Below are positions 23,907-32,778 of a DNA stretch of 46,199 nt, piece after piece. The notes below the pieces were generated by a model, which saw nothing but the letters and a program-made list of their open reading frames with translations, did no database searches and was not told where the DNA came from. Source of the DNA: JAGPUQ01 sp041594335 (GTDB lineage: Bacteria > Pseudomonadota > Gammaproteobacteria > Pseudomonadales > Porticoccaceae); NCBI GenBank assembly GCA_041594335.1, contig JBFHML010000016.1, forward strand, positions 1 to 46,199, in the 5' to 3' direction. The position numbers and the translations under genes were made by a program. Numbering within the stretch: the stretch's first letter is position 1; the number at the start of each line of letters is the position of its first letter.

Positions 23907-25400
23907 ATGAATAAAGAAATCCTGCTGGTAGCCGAGGCCGTATCCAACGAGAAGGGCGTGGCCGAGGGCGTGATCTTCGAGGCCATGGAGCAGGCGCTGG
24001 CGATGGCCACCAAAAAGCGTTTCGACGAAAGCTCCAATATTCGGGTGACCATCGACCGTCGAAGTGGTGACTACAAGACCTATCGCTGGTGGGAGGTTGT
24101 CAGCGACGACGTACTCGCAGAGCTGGGGACGCAGTTCACGCTTGAGGAGGCGCACGAGGTAGATCCGAATCTGAAGGCGGGCGATATTTACGAAGAGCAA
24201 ATCGAAAACGCCGAATTCGGGCGTATCGCGGCGCAGACTGCAAAGCAGGTTATCGTCCAGCGGGTGCGGGATGCCGAGCGAGCGCTGGTGGCTCGTCAGT
24301 ACGAACACCGTGTCGGTGAGTTGTTGGCCGGGATGGTCAAGAAGGTGACTCGAGAGCACATTATCGTTGATCTGGGCAACAACGCTGAAGGCCTATTGCC
24401 GCGAGAGGAGCTGGTTGGGCGCGAGGTCTTCCGGATCAATGACCGGGTTCGCGCCGTGCTCACCGCGATCAACCTCGAAGGCCGTGGGCCAGTATTGCAG
24501 TTGAGCCGTAAATGTAACGAGATGCTCATTCAGCTATTTCGTATTGAAGTCCCAGAAATTGCCGAGCAGGTCATCGAGATTCGTGCCGCCGCGCGTGATC
24601 CCGGGGCACGTGCAAAAATCGCCGTGAAGACCAATGATGGCCGAATGGACCCAATCGGTGCCTGTGTGGGTATGCGGGGGGCGCGGGTTCAGGCGGTATC
24701 CAATGAGCTCGACGGCGAGCGCATCGATATTGTGCTGTGGGACGACAATCCCGCGCAGCTGGTCATCAATGCTATGTCGCCGGCAGAAGTTGAATCGATC
24801 ATCGTCGACGAAGACAGTCACACCATGGATGTCGCCGTAGGCGCGGATAACCTCGCGCAGGCCATTGGTCGTGGTGGGCAGAATGTGCGTTTGGCATCGG
24901 AGCTTACCGGGTGGAATATCAACGTCATGAGCGTTGATGAAATCCAGGCCAAGCAGGAGGAAGAGGCGGGCAGTACCATCGAGCAATTCATGGAGCGGCT
25001 GGATATCGACGAAGACGTTGCGACCGTCTTGGTGGAAGAGGGCTTCTCGACGCTTGAGGAGGTGGCCTATGTGCCCCTCGATGAAATGGCCGGAATCGAA
25101 GGCTTTGATCAGGAGATCGCCGAGGAACTGCGCGCCCGTGCCAAGGATGCGCTGCTGACCCGCGCGCTTGCGACCGAGGAGGAGTTGGCGGAGGCATCGC
25201 CGGCCGATGATTTGTTGAATATGGAAGGTATGGACAAGACGCTGGCCTATAAGTTGGCCGCGCGGGGGATCGTGTCCATGGAAGATCTTGCCGAGCAGGC
25301 GGTGGATGATCTGCTCGAAATCGAAGAGATGGCGCCGGAGCGCGCGGCCGAGCTGATCATGACCGCGCGCGCGCCCTGGTTTGAAAAGGACGAAGCCTGA
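23907..25400 (+). CDS. nusA: Transcription termination/antitermination factor NusA
   Basis: A 497-residue protein, very close to E. coli NusA (495). The N-terminal RNA-polymerase-binding domain is at residues 1-130. The S1 domain (VGELLAGMVKKVTREHIIVDLGNNAEGLLP) is followed by KH1 and KH2 (PIGACVGMRGARVQAVSNEL; AIGRGGQNVRLASELTGW). Two acidic helix-hairpin-helix repeats occupy about 365-490; the alpha-N-contacting and autoinhibitory repeats are typical of gammaproteobacteria. TAAGGG precedes the ATG. It controls pausing, termination and rRNA antitermination. Confidence 0.98.
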   Translation: MNKEILLVAEAVSNEKGVAEGVIFEAMEQALAMATKKRFDESSNIRVTIDRRSGDYKTYRWWEVVSDDVLAELGTQFTLEEAHEVDPNLKAGDIYEEQIENAEFGRIAAQTAKQVIVQRVRDAERALVARQYEHRVGELLAGMVKKVTREHIIVDLGNNAEGLLPREELVGREVFRINDRVRAVLTAINLEGRGPVLQLSRKCNEMLIQLFRIEVPEIAEQVIEIRAAARDPGARAKIAVKTNDGRMDPIGACVGMRGARVQAVSNELDGERIDIVLWDDNPAQLVINAMSPAEVESIIVDEDSHTMDVAVGADNLAQAIGRGGQNVRLASELTGWNINVMSVDEIQAKQEEEAGSTIEQFMERLDIDEDVATVLVEEGFSTLEEVAYVPLDEMAGIEGFDQEIAEELRARAKDALLTRALATEEELAEASPADDLLNMEGMDKTLAYKLAARGIVSMEDLAEQAVDDLLEIEEMAPERAAELIMTARAPWFEKDEA

Positions 25401-25431
25401 TCGACCAGGCTCCGAGCGAGGAATCAATCGC

Positions 25432-27966
25432 ATGGCTGAATTGACTGTCAGTGAACTCGCCAAAGTCGTGGACGCGCCCGTAGACCGATTGCTGCGGCAG
25501 ATGCGGGCGGCTGGCCTGCCCCACGAATCGGCCGAGCAGGTCGTCAACGATGAAGATAAGCAGAAGCTTCTGATTTACCTGAAGAGCCTCCATGGTGAAG
25601 AGGCTCGCGAGCCGCGCAAGATTACGCTTCGCCGTAAAACGGTGAGCACTTTGCGAGTCGGGGCTGGCAAGCGCACGGTGAACGTTGAGGTGCGTAAGAA
25701 GCGTACCTATGTCAAAAAGGCGGAAGTCGCCGAAACCAGTCCTCCTCCAGTAGTCGAGACGCCACCTCCTCCGGAGCCGCCGGTTGAGCGTCCAGAGCCG
25801 GACTTGGTCGATCCTGAGGCCAAGCGTATTGCTGCCATCGAGGCGCGGCGCAAAGCCGAAGAGGAGCGAGTTGCGGAAGAGGAACGCCTCAAGCTCGAGC
25901 GGGATGCCGCTGAGAAGACGCGCGCGGAAGCTGTGACGCCCGTGCCCGTGCCCGTCCCGGAACCCGATACTGCCGGTGATGGTAAGGCGGGCAAGAAGCG
26001 CGAGAAGCGCGAAGAGCCGGCCGATCTCGATGATGACAAACCGAAAAAGAAAAAGCCGCTAAAGGGGCAGCGCAAGCAGCGCACGGAGGAGCTTGAAGTC
26101 TTCTCCGACGACCGCGAGGAGGACAGCAAGCCACGCCTGCAGTCGTCACGGCCGGTGGTCCAGGCGCATAACGTTCACGTGTTTCAGAAACCTACCGGGA
26201 AGATTGTGCGAGAAGTAGAGATTCCAGAGCAGATCGTGATCGCGGATCTGGCGCAGAAACTGGCCGTCAAGGCGGGCGTGCTGATTCGTGAACTGATGAA
26301 GATGGGCACCATGGCGACCATCAATCAGGCGATCGATCGTGATACCGCTGCGCTTGTGGTGGAAGAGATGGGTCACAAGGCGGTTTTTGTAGCGCCGCCG
26401 GAGATCGAAGCTGAAGAATCCTTGCGTGAAGAGCTGGACATGAGCTCAGCGGAGGCGCTACCTCGCGCCCCTGTGGTGACGGTCATGGGTCACGTCGACC
26501 ATGGTAAGACCTCGCTGCTCGATTACATTCGCAAGAGTCGCGTCGCCTCCGGAGAAGCGGGTGGCATCACGCAGCATATCGGGGCTTACCATGTCGATAC
26601 CCCGAATGGCCGTATTACTTTCCTCGACACCCCGGGGCACGCGGCCTTCACGGCCATGCGGGCACGCGGTGCGCAGGCTACTGATGTGGTCATTTTGGTG
26701 GTCGCCGCCGATGATGGAGTCATGCCGCAGACCAAAGAGGCAGTGGAGCATGCTCGTGCGGCTGGGGTTCCTTTGGTGGTTGCGATTAATAAGATCGACA
26801 AAGCCAATGCGAACCCAGATCAAGTCTTGAACGAGCTGGGTGCCCTGGAAGTGGTGCCCGAAGAGTGGGGCGGGGATACCCAGTTTGTGCGGGTTTCTGC
26901 TCATACCGGCGAGGGTGTGGAAGCGCTGCTCGAAGCGGTATTGCTACAGGCCGAGGTCTTGGAGCTCAAGGCTCCCGCCGAAGTGCCGGCACGCGGTGTT
27001 GTTATCGAGGCGCGATTGGATCGCTCCCGGGGCGTTGTCGCCACTCTGTTGGTGCAGGCCGGGACCTTGCGACAAGGCGATTTTGTGCTCGCCGGTGAAA
27101 GTATTGGCAAGGTCCGTGCGATGGTCGGCGACGATGGGAAGCCGGTGCGTGAGATGGGTCCCTCGATGCCAGTGGAGATCCTGGGTCTCGATGCACCGCC
27201 CGATGCCGGTGACGAGTTCTACGTGACCACGGACGAACGCAAGGCGCGGGAAATCGCCGGGTTGCGACAAGATCGTGCGCGCGAAGAGCGGGTCGCCCGC
27301 CAGCAGGCGGCCAAGCTGGAGAATGTCTTTGCCGGTTTCGAGGGCAAGGAGCAAAAGATACTGCCGATCGTCATCAAGGCAGATGTGCGCGGTTCGCTTG
27401 AAGCGCTGATCGCGGCTCTTCAGGATTTCGCCACCGATGAGGTGGGGGTGAAGATTGTGAGTTCCGGTATAGGGGGGTTGACCGAATCTGACGTTAACCT
27501 CGCTGTCACCACGGGTGCGGTTGTCCTCGGGTTCAATGTGCGCGCCGATGCTGCTACCCGTCGCCTGGCCGAGCAGGAAGGAGTCGACATTCGCTACTAC
27601 AGCGTGATCTACAATCTCCTGGATGACATCAAGCAGGCCCTTTCTGGCATGCTGGCTCCTGAAGTGCGTGAGGAAATCGTCGGTATCGCTGAGGTCAGAG
27701 AGGTTTTCCGCTCGCCCAAATTCGGCCAGGTTGCCGGTTGTAGGGTGGTGGAGGGCGCGTTGTATCGCCACAAGCCGATTCGCGTATTGCGCGACAACGT
27801 GGTGATTTTCTCCGGCGAGTTGGAGTCTCTACGTCGCTTCAAAGACGATGTCGCCGAGGTGCGGGCAGGTACCGAATGCGGCGTCGGGGTGAAGGGGTAC
27901 AATGATGTCCGCGCTGGGGACCAGATCGAGGTTTACGAAGTCAAAGAGATAGCTCGGCAACTCTAG
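25432..27966 (+). CDS. infB: Translation initiation factor IF-2
   Basis: An 844-residue GTPase that places initiator tRNA on the ribosome. It has an N-terminal IF2N subdomain (MAELTVSELAKVVDAPVDRLLRQMRAAG) and a charged, proline-rich linker with poly-Lys stretches. The G domain has G1 GHVDHGKT at 353-360, G3 DTPGHAAF and G4 NKIDK. Domain II and the C-terminal fMet-tRNA-binding domain (PIRVLRDNVVIFSGELESLRRFKDDV) complete it. ATG at 25432 gives the family's N-terminus; an upstream in-frame start inside nusA is rejected. It lies between nusA and rbfA. Confidence 0.98.
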   Translation: MAELTVSELAKVVDAPVDRLLRQMRAAGLPHESAEQVVNDEDKQKLLIYLKSLHGEEAREPRKITLRRKTVSTLRVGAGKRTVNVEVRKKRTYVKKAEVAETSPPPVVETPPPPEPPVERPEPDLVDPEAKRIAAIEARRKAEEERVAEEERLKLERDAAEKTRAEAVTPVPVPVPEPDTAGDGKAGKKREKREEPADLDDDKPKKKKPLKGQRKQRTEELEVFSDDREEDSKPRLQSSRPVVQAHNVHVFQKPTGKIVREVEIPEQIVIADLAQKLAVKAGVLIRELMKMGTMATINQAIDRDTAALVVEEMGHKAVFVAPPEIEAEESLREELDMSSAEALPRAPVVTVMGHVDHGKTSLLDYIRKSRVASGEAGGITQHIGAYHVDTPNGRITFLDTPGHAAFTAMRARGAQATDVVILVVAADDGVMPQTKEAVEHARAAGVPLVVAINKIDKANANPDQVLNELGALEVVPEEWGGDTQFVRVSAHTGEGVEALLEAVLLQAEVLELKAPAEVPARGVVIEARLDRSRGVVATLLVQAGTLRQGDFVLAGESIGKVRAMVGDDGKPVREMGPSMPVEILGLDAPPDAGDEFYVTTDERKAREIAGLRQDRAREERVARQQAAKLENVFAGFEGKEQKILPIVIKADVRGSLEALIAALQDFATDEVGVKIVSSGIGGLTESDVNLAVTTGAVVLGFNVRADAATRRLAEQEGVDIRYYSVIYNLLDDIKQALSGMLAPEVREEIVGIAEVREVFRSPKFGQVAGCRVVEGALYRHKPIRVLRDNVVIFSGELESLRRFKDDVAEVRAGTECGVGVKGYNDVRAGDQIEVYEVKEIARQL

Positions 27967-27978
27967 CGGAGCATAGAG

Positions 27979-28362
27979 ATGCCCAGGGAATTCAAACGCA
28001 GCGATCGTGTCGCCGACGCCTTGCAACGGGAGCTGGCGGAACTGCTCCGCGCCGACCTTCAGGACCCACGTGTTGGCATGGTCAACATCACGGCAGTGGA
28101 GGTGAGCCGCGATCTCAGCGTCGCCAAGGTGTTTGTGACGTTCATCGGTGAGCGGGATCCAGAGCGCCGCGAGGCAGCGCTGGCGGCCTTGAATGGTGCG
28201 GTGGGTTTTCTCCGCGGCCGACTCGGGGATTTGATCCGGATGCGTAGTATCCCGCGACTGCGGTTTCTTTTCGATGTCTCGGGGGATCGAAGCCAACGCG
28301 TTTCTGAACTGATTGATCAAGCACTCGCCAGCGACAACGAAAAACGCGCAGGGCGTCATTGA
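27979..28362 (+). CDS. rbfA: Ribosome-binding factor A
   Basis: A 127-residue KH-like protein for late 30S assembly and cold adaptation. It carries 'REFKRSDRVADALQRELAELL' and 'DPRVGMVNITAVEVSRDLSVAKVFVTF', with 'IRMRSIPRLRFLFDVSGDRSQRVSELI' near the end. It starts 12 bases after infB, and its stop is one base before the truB start. Confidence 0.96.
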   Translation: MPREFKRSDRVADALQRELAELLRADLQDPRVGMVNITAVEVSRDLSVAKVFVTFIGERDPERREAALAALNGAVGFLRGRLGDLIRMRSIPRLRFLFDVSGDRSQRVSELIDQALASDNEKRAGRH

Positions 28363-28363
28363 T

Positions 28364-29311
28364 ATGGCCAGGAATCGGCGCGGGCGCCCCATCAACGGCA
28401 TTCTCGTTCTCGACAAGCCTGAGGGTCCTACCTCGAATCAGGCACTGCAATCAGTCAAACGTTTGTTCGATGCCGCGAAGGCTGGGCATACTGGCAGCCT
28501 GGACCCGCTTGCTACCGGGGTGTTGCCGATTTGCTTCGGCGAGGCCACCAAGTTCACGCAGTTTTTGCTCGAAGCCGACAAGGTCTATACCGCGACCTTC
28601 CGATTGGGGATTACCACCACTACGGGTGACGCACAGGGCGACGTGCTTGCGCAGCGTCCGGCCGAGGCTGTGACGCGTGAAGCGGTGGAGCAGGTGATCG
28701 ATCAGTTCCGTGGAACGATCGCCCAGGTTCCTTCAATGTACTCGGCCCTGAAGCAGGGCGGACGGCCGCTGTACGAGTTGGCGCGGCAAGGCATAGAAGT
28801 GGAGCGTGCCCCGCGCGAGGTGAAGATTCACGAATTTCGGATCCATGAGTTCCGCAGTGGAATCCACCCGGAGGTGGAGGTATTGATTCACTGTAGCAAG
28901 GGGACTTATATCCGGACACTCGCCGAGGATGTCGGGCGACAGCTGGATTGTGGAGCACACGTCAGCCGGTTGCGACGGGTGGCTTCCGGCCCCTTTGGTG
29001 AGGCCGAGGCAGTAACATTGGAGCACATTCATGCGCTGCGTGACACCGGAGCGGCCGAGGTGCTGGATGCCCTGTTGCAACCGACGGATGCCGCATTGGC
29101 GGATCGTCACCCGCTGGAATTGACCGAGAACCTCTGCTGGTATTTCCTACGCGGTCAGCCCGTGACGGTTCCGGAGATTCTCTCGGTTGCGGTTGCGGAA
29201 GGCGACATGGTGAGAGTCTTCCGTGGCGCAGGAGAGTTCCTGGGCCTCGGTGAGGTGCTCGAGGACGGACGTATCAAACCGCACCGGCTGGTTCGCAGCG
29301 CCGGGCGTTGA
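28364..29311 (+). CDS. truB: tRNA pseudouridine-55 synthase TruB
   Basis: A 315-residue enzyme that makes pseudouridine 55 in the T loop of tRNAs. Residues 1-17 are basic (ARNRRGRPINGILVLDKPEG). The catalytic Asp47 lies in 'GHTGSLDPLATGVLPIC'. 'SMYSALKQGGRPLYELARQG' and 'CSKGTYIRTLAEDVG' are further signatures. The C-terminal PUA-like domain ends at HRLVRSAGR. ATG at 28364 follows the rbfA stop by one base; an in-frame upstream start lies inside rbfA and is not used. Confidence 0.97.
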   Translation: MARNRRGRPINGILVLDKPEGPTSNQALQSVKRLFDAAKAGHTGSLDPLATGVLPICFGEATKFTQFLLEADKVYTATFRLGITTTTGDAQGDVLAQRPAEAVTREAVEQVIDQFRGTIAQVPSMYSALKQGGRPLYELARQGIEVERAPREVKIHEFRIHEFRSGIHPEVEVLIHCSKGTYIRTLAEDVGRQLDCGAHVSRLRRVASGPFGEAEAVTLEHIHALRDTGAAEVLDALLQPTDAALADRHPLELTENLCWYFLRGQPVTVPEILSVAVAEGDMVRVFRGAGEFLGLGEVLEDGRIKPHRLVRSAGR

Positions 29312-29362
29312 GCGACACCCACGGCTGCATGGCGCGGTCGTGGCAACTGTGGACGGCCTGTA

Positions 29363-29402
29363 AATATGCGCGGGTCGATCCGTATTCATCGGCATATTGG
29401 AG
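29363..29402 (+). promoter_or_regulatory. Candidate structured leader at the rpsO ribosome site
   Basis: AATATGC (29363-29369) can pair with GCATATT (29392-29398), enclosing a small CGG/CCG hairpin. The 3' arm ends directly at the GGAG (29399-29402) that serves the rpsO ATG at 29410. S15 represses its own translation in several bacteria by binding structures at this site, so this is a candidate operator. Structure inferred by eye. Confidence 0.35.
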
Positions 29403-29409
29403 CGTAAAG

Positions 29410-29679
29410 ATGGCACTGAATGCAGAAGAAAAGGCGGCAGTGATTCAAGACAATGCCCTCGCCGCGGGCGATACCGGGTCCCCCGAAGTACAGGTCGCGC
29501 TGTTGAGCGCCAACATTGACAAGCTCCAGCAACACTTCAAGGAGCACGGCAAGGACCATCATTCCCGGCGCGGCCTCATCCGTATGGTCAACCAGCGTCG
29601 CAAGCTGCTGGACTACCTGAAACGCAAGGATGTTGAGCGCTACCGCAAGCTGATCGTTAAACTCGGCCTGCGCCGCTGA
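29410..29679 (+). CDS. rpsO: 30S ribosomal protein S15
   Basis: An 89-residue helical protein that binds the 16S rRNA central domain. It has 'DTGSPEVQVALLSANIDKLQQHFKEH', 'KDHHSRRGLIRMVNQRRKLLDYLKRKD' and the C-terminal 'YRKLIVKLGLRR'. The ATG at 29410 has GGAG 7 bases upstream and gives the standard length; an upstream in-frame TTG is not credible. It precedes pnp with a small GCGGC-TTC-GCCGC hairpin (29692-29704) between them and no T run, so read-through into pnp is expected. Confidence 0.98.
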   Translation: MALNAEEKAAVIQDNALAAGDTGSPEVQVALLSANIDKLQQHFKEHGKDHHSRRGLIRMVNQRRKLLDYLKRKDVERYRKLIVKLGLRR

Positions 29680-29724
29680 CGCAATGGACCGGCGGCTTCG
29701 CCGCACAACCGAAAAGGTGAACGT

Positions 29725-31890
29725 GTGAATTTGGTAAAAAAGACATTCAAGTACGGACAACATGAGGTCTCGCTGGAGACCGGGCGTATCGCCCGGCAAG
29801 CGACCGGGGCCGTGCTGTGCAGCATGGACAACACCGTGGTGCTTTGCACCGTGGTGGGAGCCCGGGAGGCGCGAGAGGGGCAAAATTTCCTGCCCCTGAC
29901 CGTGCATTACCAGGAAAAGACCTATGCGTCCGGGCGCATCCCCGGCGGTTTCTTTCGCCGAGAAGGGCGCCCCAGTGAAAAGGAGACGCTGACCAGCCGC
30001 TTGATCGATCGTCCGTTACGGCCATTGTTTCCGGACGGTTATCGCAAAGAGGTGCAGGTCATCGCGACGGTGATGTCCGCTGATCGGGATGTCGATCCGG
30101 ACATCCCGGCACTGATTGGCTGTTCGGCGGCGCTGGCGATTTCCGGTATTCCGTTCAACGGGCCCATCGGCGCGGCGCGGGTCGGTTACCACCCGGAGCA
30201 GGGGTATCTGCTGAATCCTCGCTATAGCGAACTGCAAGAATCGATGCTCGATATGGTCGTGGCCGGCACCCGCGACGCCGTGCTCATGGTCGAGTCGGAG
30301 GCGCGCGAGTTACCCGAGGACCTGATGTTGGGCGCGGTGCTTTATGCGCACCAGGAGATGCAAGCGGTAATCCAAGTCATTGATGAGTTGGTGCGTGATG
30401 CCGGCAAGCCGCGCTGGGAGCAGCCGGCAGCTGACGATCCGGGTGTGTTGCTGCAGGCGATCCAGGAGCAAATTGGTGAATCCCTGAACGCAGCCTACCA
30501 AATTACCGAAAAACAGGAGCGGCAGGCTAGGATCGCGGAGCTCCGTGATGCCTGTATCGAACGCCACGTCGATGACGCCGCCGGTGTTACCGCCGATCGT
30601 GTTTCGGAGTTGTTCAAGAAGTTGGAAAAAAAGGTGGTGCGGGGTCGTATCATCGCCGGGCAGTCGCGTATCGATGGCCGCGACAACCGCACGGTGCGAC
30701 CGCTGACGATCGAGGTGGGAGCCCTCGCCAATGTCCATGGCTCGGCGCTGTTCACCCGTGGCGAGACCCAGGCCATCGTGGTGGCGACCTTAGGCTCGTT
30801 GCGCGATGCGCAAACTATCGATGCGTTGGAGGGAACTCGGCGCGATCGCTTCATGCTGCATTACAACTTCCCGCCGTTTTCGGTGGGGGAATGCGGCAGA
30901 GTGGGAGCCACCAGCCGTCGGGAAATCGGCCACGGCCGCCTCGCGCGGCGTGGTATCGCCGCCGTGTTGCCGAGTGAGGAAGAATTCCCTTACACCATTC
31001 GCGTGGTGTCGGAAATTACGGAGTCTAACGGTTCGAGCTCCATGGCCTCGGTCTGTGGCTCCAGCCTTGCGCTGATGGATGCCGGCGTGCCGTTGAAGGC
31101 GCCTGTAGCGGGCATTGCGATGGGGCTCGTCAAGGATGAAGGCGGCTTCGCGGTGTTGACCGATATCCTTGGTGACGAGGACCATCTGGGCGATATGGAC
31201 TTTAAGGTGGCCGGTACCACAGCAGGTGTCACAGCCCTGCAGATGGATATCAAGATCGATGGCATCACCGAAGAAATCATGGAGGTGGCGCTGGAGCAGG
31301 CGTTGGCCGCGCGGCTGCATATCCTCAGTGAGATGAACAAAGTCATCGCGAATAGCCGCGAGGAGGTGGCTGATAACGCGCCGCGCTTCCGAACGCTGAA
31401 GATCGAGCCGGACAAGATCCGCGATGTGATCGGTAAGGGTGGCTCCACGATCCGTGGGTTGACCGAGGAGACCGGGGCGACGATCGATATCGAGGACGAC
31501 GGCACCGTGCGAATTTACTGCGACAATCGAGAAGGATTGGAGCAGGCGGTGTTTCGCATCCAGGAGATTACAGCGGAAGCCGAGGTCGGCAAGGTGTATG
31601 AAGGCACGGTTGCCCGTATCGTCGATTTTGGCGCCTTTGTGACCATCATGCCGGGCACCGATGGTCTGGTGCATATTTCGCAGATCGCGGAAGAGCGTGT
31701 CGAAAAGGTGACGGACTACCTCTCGGAAGGTCAAAAAATCAAGGTGCGCGTGCTGGATGTCGACGCCAGGGGGCGGATCAAACTCTCCATCAAGGATGCT
31801 TTGGAGGAGGGTGAGAGCCTCGAACGCAAATCCCAGGGGCCCAAGGCCGAGCCGGTTCCGGTAGCTGATGCGCCGATGACAGCCGACTGA
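29725..31890 (+). CDS. pnp: Polyribonucleotide nucleotidyltransferase (PNPase)
   Basis: A 721-residue 3'-5' exoribonuclease and degradosome component. Two RNase PH domains are present (FRREGRPSEKETLTSRLIDRP in the first; 'GRDNRTVRPLTIEVGALANVHGSALFTRGETQA' and 'GDEDHLGDMDFKVAGT' in the active second one). An alpha-helical linker, a KH domain (IRDVIGKGGSTIRGLTEETGATIDIEDDG) and an S1 domain (GKVYEGTVARIVDFGAFVTIMPGTDGLVHISQI) follow. The GTG start has AAAAGGTGA just upstream. It is the last gene of the operon before a strong terminator. Confidence 0.98.
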   Translation: MNLVKKTFKYGQHEVSLETGRIARQATGAVLCSMDNTVVLCTVVGAREAREGQNFLPLTVHYQEKTYASGRIPGGFFRREGRPSEKETLTSRLIDRPLRPLFPDGYRKEVQVIATVMSADRDVDPDIPALIGCSAALAISGIPFNGPIGAARVGYHPEQGYLLNPRYSELQESMLDMVVAGTRDAVLMVESEARELPEDLMLGAVLYAHQEMQAVIQVIDELVRDAGKPRWEQPAADDPGVLLQAIQEQIGESLNAAYQITEKQERQARIAELRDACIERHVDDAAGVTADRVSELFKKLEKKVVRGRIIAGQSRIDGRDNRTVRPLTIEVGALANVHGSALFTRGETQAIVVATLGSLRDAQTIDALEGTRRDRFMLHYNFPPFSVGECGRVGATSRREIGHGRLARRGIAAVLPSEEEFPYTIRVVSEITESNGSSSMASVCGSSLALMDAGVPLKAPVAGIAMGLVKDEGGFAVLTDILGDEDHLGDMDFKVAGTTAGVTALQMDIKIDGITEEIMEVALEQALAARLHILSEMNKVIANSREEVADNAPRFRTLKIEPDKIRDVIGKGGSTIRGLTEETGATIDIEDDGTVRIYCDNREGLEQAVFRIQEITAEAEVGKVYEGTVARIVDFGAFVTIMPGTDGLVHISQIAEERVEKVTDYLSEGQKIKVRVLDVDARGRIKLSIKDALEEGESLERKSQGPKAEPVPVADAPMTAD

Positions 31891-31913
31891 GCTGTAGTTC
31901 GCGGCCAAGCCGT

Positions 31914-31951
31914 AAAAAAAGCCCGCATCAATGAGATGCGGGCTTTTTTTT
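31914..31951. terminator. Bidirectional intrinsic terminator after pnp
   Basis: Seven A, then GCCCGCATC-AATGA-GATGCGGGC, then eight T. The hairpin has a T run on both strands and lies between pnp (plus) and the SDR operon (minus), so it can stop transcription from both sides. It also marks the border between the housekeeping run and the catabolic region. Confidence 0.93.
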
Positions 31952-31990
31952 GGGTGGCGAATTCCGCTGGCTACGCGAGCGGGAACCGCT

Positions 31991-32764
31991 TCAGATAGCG
32001 AGGCTCAGACCACCGTCGGCGACAATGATCGCACCGGTGATGAAGTCCGACGCCGGGCTCGCAAGCAGTACCGAGATGCCCCAGAAGTCTTCGGGTATAC
32101 CAAAGCGTTTGACCGCCGATTTCTCCGAGCAATATTGGACAGCCCGGAGATTGGCGTTCGGTCCAGTGCAGGGCATCATCTCGGTATCCACCAACCCTGG
32201 CAACACCACGTTGACTTGGATGTTGTCCGGGCCCCAGGCGCGGGCGAGACTCTGGGTCATGTGATCCATGCCGCCTTTGGCCGCCGAATAATGCACCAGC
32301 TTGGGGTGACCGATTTGAGTGATGATGGAGCTGATATTGATGATCTTGCCGCCTCCGGCTTTTTTCATTTCCGGGTAGACCGCTTTACAGCACAGGAAGC
32401 AGGAAGTCAGATTGATGGCGATGAAATTGTTCCAAGTCTCCAGCGTCATTTCCTGGGGCAGTACGCCATAGCTGATCGCTGCGTTGTTGACCAGGATATC
32501 GACACGACCGAAACGATCTACTGTGGCTTGCACCATGGCGTTTACGTCATCTTCTTGGGAGACGTCAGCCCGTACCGCCAGCGCTTCGATGTCCATGGCT
32601 GCCAGCTCTGCAGCCGCTCGATCCAGCTTTTCCTGTTTGCGGCCAACCACGACGACCTTGGCCCCAGCTTTACCCAAGCCCTTGGCGATACCCAGCCCCA
32701 GGCCACCGTTGCCGCCCGTGACGATGGCCACTTTGTTGCTGAGGTCAAACATGTCGAGTTTCAT
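31991..32764 (-). CDS. SDR-family oxidoreductase, paralogue 1 of 3
   Basis: A 257-residue classical short-chain dehydrogenase/reductase. The NAD(P) motif TGGNGGLG is at residues 16-23, NNAAIS near 93-98, catalytic Ser in 'INISSIIT', and Tyr159-xxx-Lys163 in YSAAK. It ends in 'DFITGAIIVADGGLSLAI', identical in the next copy. AGGAG lies upstream of the ATG. It is the last of three tandem, same-direction homologues. SDRs interconvert alcohols and ketones; substrate unknown. It is the most diverged of the three at DNA level. Confidence 0.9.
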   Translation of the reverse strand: MKLDMFDLSNKVAIVTGGNGGLGLGIAKGLGKAGAKVVVVGRKQEKLDRAAAELAAMDIEALAVRADVSQEDDVNAMVQATVDRFGRVDILVNNAAISYGVLPQEMTLETWNNFIAINLTSCFLCCKAVYPEMKKAGGGKIINISSIITQIGHPKLVHYSAAKGGMDHMTQSLARAWGPDNIQVNVVLPGLVDTEMMPCTGPNANLRAVQYCSEKSAVKRFGIPEDFWGISVLLASPASDFITGAIIVADGGLSLAI

Positions 32765-32778
32765 GATGCGCTCCTGAT

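Noticed and set aside
29692..29704. Terminator between rpsO and pnp
   Set aside because: A 5-bp GCGGC-TTC-GCCGC hairpin exists but has no T run, and pnp needs read-through.
30790..31908. 372-codon minus-strand frame opposite pnp
   Set aside because: Antisense to the conserved PNPase second domain, KH and S1 regions; translation looks like reversed coding sequence.
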